DNA from: Piper betle
Lineage: Eukaryota; Streptophyta; Magnoliopsida; Piperales; Piperaceae
Assembly (NCBI GenBank): GCA_033002965.1
Contig: JAURVB010003045.1
Location: 146,374-210,373 of the forward strand
Reading direction: 5' to 3'
DNA length: 64,000 bases
A program made the translations under genes and the position numbers. Positions 23,561 to 34,107 of this stretch are shown here, in pieces; the first letter of the stretch is position 1; every line of letters begins with the position of its first letter. A model generated the notes under the pieces. The model was not told the DNA's origin and made no database searches. It saw nothing but the letters and a program-made list of their open reading frames with translations.

Positions 23561-23889
23561 AGCAAAGAGAGCAAGCATAGAGAGACCTACAGATCTGGTG
23601 AGTAAAGTTCCTCAACCTAACATGACAAGCTCACTTAGCGTACTATGGAATGATGTGCAATTAATAAACCCTACTCATACACACTAATCAAAGCTTCATA
23701 TCATTCACGTGACACATGATTGGATATAAAAACCATAGCCAATCAATTTCATCTTAATTATTATTAAGTTGATTAATGACCATTAGAGAGGTTTAAGGGT
23801 TCCTTTAGGGTTAACTAGGGCAAACCCTAATCAACACCCTAATCGAGGCAAGGCCTCAAATCATGTGCATACACATGATTAAGCTTAAC

Positions 23890-25525
23890 ACCATAAATAA
23901 GCTAAATACTAATACATTAATCACAATGAAGTTGCTTAATTACATCTAAGGAGGCTTAGGGGTTCATTTATAATTAATTAAGTGAAACCCTAATCCAACC
24001 CTAATTCCTATTTTGCTAGAGTTGAATTACTTAGGCAAATTTTTTAACACCTTAAATAGCCTGCTATTGGGCTTAAATTTAATGGGTTTACTATTAATGG
24101 GTTACTACATAAGCTTAATTTTTATGGTGGGCTGGAATGATGATCTTAATGGGTTTCTAAGCCCAACTATCTAATGGGTCATTTCTGGATTTCCTTGGCT
24201 TGGGTTACACATCTAACTTAGTAGGCGTGGTTTATGGGCCTCTAGAGGACCTAAATTTTAAGGTAAATTCATCTCGACTCCTAAAATCATGAGCATAATC
24301 TCTATAAAATCTTGGTCCTAAAGCTATCTGGGCCATCCTAAAAAAATTTGGGGTTATTAGCCTAAAACACTAGATTTTGAGGACTAGGCTACCTTTTATG
24401 GGAAGAAAAATCCTAACGGATCTTCTAGGTGTCCATTAGTTCTAAGATTTTACATGGGTATCTTGGGCTTCTAAAGGAACATTTGTTCAAAATTTTAGAG
24501 AATTTTGCACCCAATTACTCTATGAACCAAATTTCTCAATGAGACAAAGATTAGGGTTAGACCATGCTTCTCAACATACTCTAGAAAGAAGAATTATTTG
24601 ACTATCCAATGAGCTTGGATTAACGTCATTTGTTGGTAGGTTTCCAATAGACACTTAGTATGTCCTACACTAATTTTTCCAAGGATTTTGAAGGCTCCTT
24701 AGTGATTGGATTTACTCAATCTAAGTCAACCACTCTCATAGTCCTCAACAAAACAACATGAGTAGTCCTTAATTATACATGTTGTTCATGCTCTTAATCT
24801 GGGCTCATTTAGGTAGTAAAATAATTCTTCTTTCTATAGTATGTTGAGAAGCAGGGTCTAACCCTAATCTTTGTCTCTCCTTACAAAATTCGGTTCATAG
24901 GGTAATTGTGTAAAAAAATTTTGAAATTTTGATCAAGCATTCCTGTAGAAGCCCACTAATCTCGTGTAAAATTTCAAAACCAATGGGCACCTAAAAGGCC
25001 CAATATGATTCTTCTTCCAATCATAGGTAGCCCAAGCCCTAAAAATCCAGTGTTTTAGGCCCAAATACAAATTTTCTCTACGACGACCTAGATAACTTTT
25101 AGGCCCTGGATTTTAAGGAGATTAGGCTCATGATGTTAGAATCCCAAAATAATTATCTATAAAATTTAGGCTCACTAGAATCCAATGAACCAATCCCACT
25201 AAGTTAGATGTGTAGCCCAGGCCCAAGAACTTTAAAAATGACCCATTATATGGATGGATTTGGAAACCCAATAAGATCATCATTCCAGCCCACTATAAAA
25301 ATTAAACTTATGCCATATTCCATTAGCAATATGCTCATTAAATTTCAGCATAAGTAGAGCCCATTTAGAGTGTCAAAAAATTTGTCTTAGTAATGCAGCT
25401 CTAGTAAAACAAGAATTAGTGTTTGATTAGGGTTTCATTTAATTAATCCTAAATGGACCCATAAAACTCAGTAATTGTCATTAAGAAATTTAATTGTGAT
25501 TAATGTCTTATAATTTAGTGATGCA
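23890..25525. repeat. Long inverted repeat, arms about 700 bp, spacer about 220 bp
   Basis: The left arm (about 23890-24600) and the right arm (about 24825-25525) are imperfect reverse complements over their lengths. For example TTAATTAAGTGAAACCCTAA on the left pairs with TTAGGGTTTCATTTAATTAA on the right, and CTTCTCAACATACT pairs with AGTATGTTGAGAAG at the centre. The arms look like LTR-C U3 sequences in opposite orientation. A read-through transcript would fold into one long hairpin. Confidence 0.85.
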
Positions 25526-25762
25526 AACCTCGACGAGCCTCTCATGAGACCCCACATCAATATTTTGGAAATAAAATCCGAGATTATCCAAACAAAGTTT
25601 AATGGATAGTGACTATAGACCTCCTTGGTTATATTGAATCAAAAACTAATAGTATGAAAAATAGAAATAATGACCTTTTGAGCAAGAAACCAATATTATC
25701 AATGAATATTAACTTATGGCTATAAGATCAAAAAATGTATACTATAAGATCCCTACTCAAGC

Positions 25763-25800
<38 letters not shown>

Positions 25801-27113
25801 TATATAATTTTTGATGTTTTTACGTGGTGAATAAAAGGTGATATGAAGACCGTGTTGGTACTCCTGGCACAAAATATTGGTACTATGAACGCATTGCATT
25901 TTTTGAAATTATGGCACTAACAACTTGTTCCTTTCTATTTGACTACCATGCTATATTGAGGATGATGAGAGTATATATATGTTTAAATGTATGTTTTTGC
26001 CTAGCTTGTTATCCGACCAATGTTACTTGAGAGAGCATGGAGTGCCTCTCCTATTTATGATAAACTTGTGAGTATTTCTAGAAGTTTTTAAGATTTCCCG
26101 TAGAAGTTTAAGATAATCATCAGCCAATTTCATTATTTTACTTGTTTCTTGTAGACTCAGTGATATTTTGATTACTAAAGTTTTTCTATTACATATATAT
26201 ATATGTTTCCTTAGCTTGGCTGGTGCTGGTGGATGCATCAAGTGGCTCGTGGAGATAGTTGTGATTGTTGTGCCATATGTTGATTAAGTGTGGTAATGTG
26301 TTATGTATTTGGGGATACCCCATTATGTTTATGGATATATAATTATTGAAGGCTCATGCCTAAGTCTATATGATGTATAATAGTTTTTGTAGTCCTTATG
26401 ATTTATTAGTGTGCTAGTACATGTGTGTAATGGTTATCTTGATTAGGTGATTAACGGTTTATATAGGGTGATAAACTTTGTGGCACGTTACTAACCTACT
26501 TATGTAGGGTATGCTTAAGCTGCAAAGTCTGTGAATTGATGAGTATTGTCAGGTATGCTAAACCTTCATGGGTGTAGCTATTTGTGATTATTGTAGAACA
26601 TAGACTGGAGGAGCTAACATTTCATAAAGCATGAAAGATCCACATAAAGACTAGGGGTTTATAGAACACCTTAACACCTAAAGAATGCCCTTGTGTCTAC
26701 TTATCTCTTAGAGTTAAGGGTTTATAGAATAGGGGACCATGACCCTCTTCTTACCCTTCTATATGACTGACATCATTCTCTAATAAGTCATGTAATCGTA
26801 AGGTTGAAACTACAAAAAGAAATGATCCATGCATTTCATTCAAGCATGCATCTCAATAGCATTACTTAAATTCTTTGTTATAATGGGGGTGCACCTCTTC
26901 TACAAATTGGGTGGGTGTATTGGTCAAACATAAGCTCAAAGCCCTTTCATATTATATGATAAACATGCATATGTAGTAGGTCCATTAGGGTTTCCTATCT
27001 TATGCCTCCTTGATCCACCTCCATGTACTTAGTTTGATTTAGTAGTCTAATGAATATCTAGCCAAGTCTAATATCGTGATTCAGTCCAGCAATGGGCCAA
27101 ATTGGGTGTTACA
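24825..27113 (+). repeat. LTR-C copy, plus orientation
   Basis: The end is clear at 27113 (GGGTGTTACA). It shares with other LTR-C copies the R-region GGTACTATGAACGC block (25870), the GGTGGATGCATC-type block near 26230 and the end block from TAATCGTAAGG (26785) to the terminus. The start is inside the inverted repeat and cannot be fixed. A (TA)n tract lies at 25766-25806. Confidence 0.65.
25766..25806. repeat. (TA)n microsatellite
   Basis: Pure TA repeat followed by a short imperfect extension. It lies where the TATA box is expected in LTR-C, so it may be an expanded TATA element. Confidence 0.9.
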
Positions 27114-28560
27114 CAAGCTCTAGAAAAATAGGGTCAAGTAAGAAATAAGTGATAGAGAAGCTTGAGGAACAAATCACCATCTCCATCAAGAAGAAAGTAG
27201 AGAAAAATAAACAAGTTGATAAACAAGTGAAGAAGAAAATCAAGAAAAAGAAGGCAATAGCTGATGAAGAAAAAGGGCATCCAATTGAATAAATACCATC
27301 GAGAAGAATAATGCCAGCCAAGAGATCAAATTCAAAGGAGCTAGCTATAGAAGACAAGTTCAATTTCTCACAATGAAAGTAAAGGCTCTATTTACAATCT
27401 GGGTATCAAAGCAACAAGTCATAAGAGAGAGAGCCTTCTCATGGAAAGAACAAGGGGCAGAAGATGAGATAAAAGAAATAGTCAACAACTTAGGATGGAA
27501 AGAGATTTGTGTAGGCCTGGAGAAGCAGTCCTACCCGTAGTCAAATAATTCTATGTCAATCAGAAAGGGAAAATTGAAGAAAAGATTTTTCTCAACGGAA
27601 TATGGGTTATATGCAGTGGCTTAGTGACAAACAAGCTGTTTTAATGCCCCAAAATTGATCAAGATGAATATAGCATGCTAGAGTTGATGCTGAAGAATTG
27701 GAAAAGGTGCTCTATCAACAGGATGAAGACACTTAATGGAAGATGGGAAAGAACAATCAATTGCTGAACTTCCATGTTGGCACTACTTATGTAATGGATG
27801 CCATTGGTCAAGCTCATTTGTGGCAGATTAAATCCAATGTCGCACACATCCAATGACACAATGGACAGAGCCATACTGTTGTATGTGATGGTGAAGAAAA
27901 TGAAGATTGTTGTTGGATTACTGATCTACAAGTAGATTCTCAAAATAGTAAAGCCCTCAAAAGCACTCCAGTTTCTAGCCATGATCACAAAATTATGCAA
28001 CAAATCAGGAGTGACAATAGAGTCTGGAGAAGAAAGAGTCAGATCCAGAATGTCCATCTCAGCAAAGCCCTTTCAAATGATCAGAGGAGGCAGACATGTT
28101 GTGGAGATCCTCGATGAAGTGAAAAGAACAAAAGATATTCCAGAAAAGTTGTAGGAAATTGCAGAATATCAGCATCTGTGAAATCAAGCAATGTTGGTGA
28201 AATGCAATAAAAACAATGTTGATGCGTCTAACTTTCTAAAGCTTCCCAAGTCATTCTTTGTAGATTAACCAAGAGTTCCATAATGACTCCACCACAACCC
28301 AACAAAACTAAAGTCCTAGCCACTGCATCTTTAGAAGAAGAAGGCCATGACATTGAACAAAAGTAAGGATCCAGCTCACCCGAAGGAAATAGAAAAGATG
28401 ACTACACCACTACCCACAAAAATAATCAAGCCACAACAACAACCTGCCAAGGAGGAATCAAAAGAGGAAGAATTCATGACCCATCTAGGATCCCCCGAAC
28501 TAGACATTTCATTTTGAGGTCCAATGTCTGCTCGGATGAAGAAGATTAAAATGAGCAATT
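27114..28560 (+). pseudogene. Decayed ORF with a putative plant transposon protein domain
   Basis: After the LTR-C end, a lysine/glutamate-rich stretch (KQVIEKLEEQITISIKKK) is followed by AFSWKEQGAEDEIKEIVNNL, YVNQKGKIEE-like, and then, at about 27830-28030, LNPMSHTSNDTMDRAILLY, VVGLLIYK, a stop, and ALQFLAMITKLCNKSGV. This pattern of LNP.S..S..T.DRA.LLY...K...VG and the ITKLC...GV end matches the domain that Pfam lists as putative plant transposon protein (PF20167, from memory). That domain occurs in Ty3/gypsy-related plant elements. The C-terminal part (28230-28560) is rich in K, P, Q and E. Several stops and frameshifts are present. Its biochemical role is unknown. Confidence 0.78.
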
Positions 28561-29868
28561 TCTAACTCTTTCTCTCTTTTCTCTTTAAATTTATTATGCC
28601 TTTGTTTTGGTGGTGTCGATTGATTTGACTATTCTAATTGGGAGGACATGGTTCATTTTAAGTTTGTGGGAGAAATGCTTTTGGTTTGTCCAATTTTAAC
28701 TAGCACTTTATAGGCCATTTGGTTATAAACTATGATTGATAATTGATGATTATGTGTTGGATGGTTTTATATTTTTAAATCGTCAGTTGTTTCAGTTTGA
28801 TAGCTACTAATAAATGGGGATAGTTACAGAAGTTCGTTATTGAAGATCAATAGATTCTAGTCTAATTGAAGCATTGATAAGATTTTGATTCAAGTCTTTA
28901 CCCAATTGCATTTTTTTACTATGAATTTATTTTCCATATTATTTAATTGATTATTTCCCAAACTCCAATCTAGGTGATGTTTAGAAAAGTTTAGGTTTTG
29001 TTTAGTACATGAAGAAGAAGCGAGTTAGAATTTCATGTTAAGGTTTCTCTACGCGAAATAGGTAATTCTTGGTGGTAAGGAGATGATTTAGGTGAGTTTT
29101 ATCCATCCAAGCTTAAATAATCATTCTAATTTTATAACTTAGTTTCAACTAATTTTGACCTTAACTTGACTTCAAGTTTGCATCCCATATAATTTCATGT
29201 GTTAGCTTGTTTTTGATTTACTTGTTTTGATTGTCCTAAGCCTAGCATTGTTAATGATGAATCCTTCACTATTAGTTATAAACTTGTGCATTTTGAAAGG
29301 AGCATGTTGGGTTGTTTGGATAATCCTTTGTAGGAATGATATCTATAAAAAAAAGAAATTTGAACAAAAATATGAGTTATCTTGTATGGGTGATAAGTTT
29401 CGTGTTAGGAAGTCAAGTTTTAAAGAATGAGGAAGATACAAATATTTTTGAGTTTATAATTGTTGGGAAGTATTTGATATTAATAGAACATTTGCTACTT
29501 GTTTTTCCAAATATCCCGTTTTGAACCCTATCCTGGCCTCATTACAACCTAATAAATCTTATTGATCTTGACTATTCAAGAATTCAGATTAATGAAGAGA
29601 AAACTAATAATGAAATTTATGATTATCTAATTGTGGTTGTGCTTGACAAAATTTTCAACTTATTTAGGCAAAGTTGGGCGACAATTTTGTTTGAAGTAAT
29701 TGTCTTTTTGGAAAGTTTATTCATGGTTTTATATCAAAGTTGAGCTTAGTTCTTGGCTTTTTGTTTGTTAGCGCTGATTTTAGAATATGATATACTGATC
29801 TTTTACTAATAAAAAATGAACTTCGTATCTTTCGAAGTAAGTATTTTGCTAGGGACTAGTAAATATTC
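28561..29868 (+). other. Non-coding part of the same retroelement interior
   Basis: AT-rich and without a conserved ORF. Phrases such as TTTAAGTTTGTGGGAGAAAT (28657) and, at its end, TTTTGCTAGGGACTAGTAAA are typical of Athila/Tat-type interiors near their 3' ends. Short open frames at 29227-29524 show no domain. Confidence 0.5.
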
Positions 29869-29869
29869 T

Positions 29870-29879
29870 AGTTTGGGGG
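29870..29879 (+). other. Polypurine tract-like site before an Athila/Tat-type LTR
   Basis: AGTTTGGGGG follows GCTAGGGACTAGTAAA, the characteristic context of Athila/Tat polypurine tracts. The next bases (CATAATAAGTG) resemble a decayed LTR start TGATAAGTG. Confidence 0.6.
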
Positions 29880-29881
29880 CA

Positions 29882-31045
29882 TAATAAGTGTCGAATAGAG
29901 TTAATGCTTTGCACCGGTTTGAATGCATTTTTAAGGCTTTTGCCTTATTTTTGTAGTCAGTTAAGCTATGAAATAAAGATTTCTTATGAAAAGAATAAAA
30001 TACAAAATACTGCCTTTTCCAAATCTGATTTTATGTAATTATTACGTTTTATAAGGACAAGGATTATCTTTGGCGCATAGGAGTTGGTAATAGAGTAGTT
30101 ACACTTAGTCATGTGGTGGTCCCCCATTAAGAAGTGGCTAAGAAGGTGGCTAAAACAATTCTTATCCAAACAAATCTACCTGATGGTGACAGCTCACATG
30201 ACTAATAATGGATATTAATGAATAATCCTACCAACGTCAACTAACACCATGGATTAACCAAGGGGATAATCACCTTGCCATACAAGATAAAATCATTCCT
30301 CACATATAAATAGAATCATTCCTCACATGTGTGCAATGATGAATTAGAGAGCACTTTAGCAATGAAGGAAACTTCATATAAAATACTGGGAAGATTCCTA
30401 GTTAACCACTTATCTCGGACTTATGTAGTTATCCCACATTTTCCTAAAAGTTTCCTAGGTGAATATGATATATATATGTATATATATATATATATATATA
30501 GAGCAAGTCTGACGTAAGTGGTTATCTAGGAACCTTCCCAACATTGTTCATGAAGTTTCCTTGCCGCCAAAGTCTGTAAAGAGTTGTCCAATCCATCATT
30601 ACCCACATGTGAAGAATGATTCTATTTTGTATGACAAGGTGTTTATCCTCTTAGTTAATCCTTAGTGTTAGTTGAAGTTGGTAGATTTATCCACTAAAGT
30701 CTATTATTAGTCGTGTGAGATGTCACCATTAGGCAAATTTGTTTGGATAAGAATTACATTAGTCATCTTCTTAGTAGTTTTTTAATGGAGAACACCACAT
30801 AATTAAGTGTAACTACTTCATTACCAACTCCCATGTGCCAAAGATAAGCCTTATCTTTCCTTGCAAAATACAATAATTACTTAAAATTGGATCCGGAAAT
30901 GTTAATATTTCTTATTCTTCTTTTTCCATAAGAAGTTTTTATGTTTTAGCTAAGGTTACTACAAAAATCAGGCAAAGGCCATAAAAAGATAATCAAATAA
31001 CGCAAAATAATAACTCTATTCGATAGTTATCTATGAACCGAACCG
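29882..31045. repeat. Inverted repeat of two LTR-like arms (~540 bp each)
   Basis: The left arm (29882-30425) and right arm (30505-31045) are imperfect reverse complements from TCGAATAGAGTTA (left) / TAACTCTATTCGA (right) inward to AACCACTTA (left) / TAAGTGGTT (right). The centre is a (TA)n stretch (30468-30500). The left arm follows a polypurine tract, so the arms are probably two copies of one LTR facing each other. Confidence 0.85.
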
Positions 31046-31054
31046 AGTAGCATG

Positions 31055-31140
31055 CTCATTGATTACATGTGTTATGAAGACCTGATCATCTTGTATTCTC
31101 ATTGATTACATGTGTTATGAAGACCTGATCATCTTGTATG
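31055..31140. repeat. 43-bp tandem duplication
   Basis: Two copies starting CTCATTGATTACATG at 31055 and 31098, nearly identical, each ending GATCATCTTGTAT. No function is apparent. Confidence 0.92.
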
Positions 31141-31429
31141 TGCGGCCAAAGGCCCAAGGCCACAAGTTACCCACAGATTGTTAGACAAGTCTATTATTTT
31201 AATTTTTGGGAACCAGGTCCCACACGTTGTAGCTTTAAGAGCCGAGGCTCACATGTTGTCTCCGTAGCAGAAATAGCTCCATATAATATGTTATATTAAT
31301 TTAGCAATTTGGGTCGACTTCCTCTTATATCACATATATATTAGACTAGTATTAGATTGGTATCTAGTCAGGCATGCCATTCATAGGAGTACTTTTGATC
31401 TATTTTGTATTGGTCATTTCCACCTCGAG
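31141..31429. other. No feature recognised
   Basis: Non-coding sequence between the inverted repeat and the first LTR-C direct repeat. Nothing supportable is visible. Confidence 0.4.
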
Positions 31430-33120
31430 TTAGGTGGTCACCTAGCTAGACATAGCGTCACTCTGACCCTAAACTTAGGCACATGACATAACCTAGCATA
31501 AACTGTAATCAATGACTTAACCTCAACACCTAGTCATGACTTATACTAGACCATAATCTAGTTCTTTGCTTATTAATCTATTTCCAAGCCTATCCACTTC
31601 ACTGTTAGCCCGTTAGCCATGGGGTGTTGACATACAAGCCCATAAACTACCACTGCCTTCATCCATTTCCATCCCCAATTTCGTCCTCCCATTTTATCGT
31701 CTTCTCTGGCTCTTCCCTTAAACCGCACAATGGGAAATCTCCATTTCTAACCTCCCCAAGCTCCATCTGTACTTATCCCCTTCATTCCTAGAGCAAGATG
31801 CTACATTTCCCCTCTTTTTTCTATCAGTCATGACATTTTAGTCATCATCTATGGTAGATGATATTAGATCATCATGTTTTTTAAATTTGTAGGTGGATTG
31901 ATTTTGTGCATTTTGTTTATGTTTTGTTTGAATTGAGAAAGGGCTGAGTTTTGTGATATTTTGAAAATAGAATGTTGGAATCTTTATGCATGTTGGGGCT
32001 CGATCTTGTTGGAATTGATGATTGAAAGCTCCGTTGGGTTAATTTGAGTGCGTATAGACCTCTAAAAGTGGGGTTTTCTGTTAGTTTAGTGGTAGTCTAG
32101 ACCTATGCAAGTTAGGTAGAATTAAATGACAAGCATAACAAGTAACCTTAGGAGTATAGTTTTTTTTAAAACAGCAAAAAAAAAATTTTAATGTTAGGAA
32201 GAATTGCCTAAATTTTCAACTAAAATGGGCTCCATTTCAAGAGTTAGCTATAATTAAAATATGGAGCCTCACAGCTCTGTTTTCTTATAATCCTTGCCTG
32301 TGTCCAACATCGGGTAAATTATTTGACACTCTTAGAGTTGAAATTTCTTCATATAAATTTTTAGAACAATAACCTATAGGCCAACTAGGAATTTCATAGA
32401 GTGTAGATCTGTTATGCCGCATTCCAGACTATGGGGCCAATTAAATAATTTATGTGGAGAGGTAAATGAATGTATTTTCAACTAAAAATTTAAACACGTG
32501 TTCATCCACGTGTTAAATCCAATGTTGTAAAAGTTATAATATTTGAACACCATTTGTGGAGTTAATAAAATTCATCATTATATGTTGTCTAGATAAAATC
32601 AAATTTTCCAGGTTTTTGTACCAGTTTGATAAAATTGGTTAAAGGAAGTAGACCATATATTTTCTAATGAAATTTAATGGACGAATTTGCATGAATGTTA
32701 TGGCTTATCAATCTTCTAAAATTTTAGAATTTTAAATATTTTCTTGGATGTTAACAAACTTACATTTATGAACTGCTCATGATTTTACGTATTGGGCAAC
32801 TATACGGGGATGTGTGTTGAATATGAATGTGCTAATGAACAACTTATACACACATGATACATGTATGAATGTGTACTCTTGTGATGTCTGTGCATGTTAG
32901 GTCGCATCGTGGAGTTGCCATTTATTTGATATCACACGTCAACTTCACTAGTGTTATTTCGTGTTAGGATGCATGGAGTCACCATGCTGAGTTGGGATCA
33001 AGAGCTCCGCTCACAAGTCTGCTGGGATTCCTTGTCTATCGTATTTTATGATCGAGGGTAGGATTGATGGCATTGTATAGGATACCGCTTAACTTTGGGT
33101 TATCCAATTAACTCTTATTT
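31430..33120 (+). repeat. LTR-C U3 segment, first of two direct copies
   Basis: Aligns in order with 33120-34107 plus 37037-38600. Shared blocks include CATCTTCTCTGGCTCTTCCC-type sequence, CTCCCCAAGCTCCAT, TAGAGCAAG, CTTTATGCATGTTGGGG, and ATACATGTATG..TGTGTA. By eye the divergence is substantial. It ends where the second copy begins, so the two stand in direct tandem. Confidence 0.75.
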
Positions 33121-33151
33121 CATAACTTAACCGAACACTTAATCATGACCT

Positions 33152-33630
33152 ATACTTAGTGGATGTTAATCGAGCAAGCGAACCGAGTTTAACTTGTGTT
33201 CGAACTCAGCTCGAATAATTTAAAACTCGTTCGAACTCAACTTGAGATGGAATATATTTAAACTGTTTAATTTTTTCGAGTTCGAACCCAACTCAGTTAG
33301 TAAATTCGAAACGAGGCTCGATTAAAAGTCAAAAATACCTCACTTACAAAAAATTAAACCCACAACCTTGAAGTCATCAACTTGAATATTTATCGTTTCA
33401 ACAATCTCACTTCTTTATTATTATATTGTATATATATATATATATAAATAAATAAATAAATAATATATATATATATAATATAAACTATTTTATTATATTA
33501 TTTTATCGAGTCGAGCTACGAGGCGAGTTCGAGTTATAACCGAGTCGAGTCGAGTCGAGCGACTTTACTTAAGCTCGGGTCGTAAGATTCGAAGCTCGAG
33601 TTGAGTTCGAGCTCGAACATTTAAATACGT
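33152..33630. mobile_element. CGAGTTCGAGC-rich non-autonomous element
   Basis: It is absent from the first direct copy, where TTATACTAGACCATAATCTAG (first 20 bases) is continuous near 31541, but present here between CCTATACTTAG and GTACTAGTCCATG. The ends are roughly inverted: ATGTTAATCGAGC on the left, and AAATGTTCGAGCTCGAAC when the right end is read inward. The subterminal parts are dense in CGAGTTCGAAC and CGAGTCGAGTCGAG motifs. The flanks resemble TACTTAG/TACTAG, but an exact duplication cannot be defined. Microsatellite-like (TA)n and (AAAT)n lie at 33427-33480. No transposase is present. Confidence 0.58.
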
Positions 33631-33730
33631 GTACTAGTCCATGATCTAGTTGTTAGCTTATTAGCCCATATCCAAACCTATTCACTTCACCATTAGTCCA
33701 TTAGCCCATGGTTTGATGACATAGTAGCCC

Positions 33731-34107
33731 ATTGCTTAATGTGTGCTTCAAAGCCTACCACCTCCTTGCGATGTTTCACCACCAATTTCGTCTCCCGGCT
33801 CTTATCATCTTCTCTGGCTCTTCCCATTCACCTCATAACAAGCTTCTAAGTGTTATAAATTGTGAATTATTTTTTTCTACTTATTTACTAAAGGTTATAC
33901 CTCTCCTAAAGATAATAACTTTTGATAAAAAGTTATCAGCTAAAAGTGTTACCATTTATTAATATCTCTTCACTCTATATATATATATATATATAATTTG
34001 TCCGATCAAAACAAAACACACATTTTTGGTAAGGCATAACTCTGATGATTCTGGTTTAATCAGTGAAATTCAGTAATTTTCGATTTGTAATTTTACTCTC
34101 CATATAC
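33731..34107 (+). other. LTR-C U3 part before the solo LTR
   Basis: Continuation of the second direct copy, with a (TA)n tract at 33978-33994. It ends with the TATAC target duplication at 34103-34107. The short open frame 33732-33962 has no domain. Confidence 0.5.
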
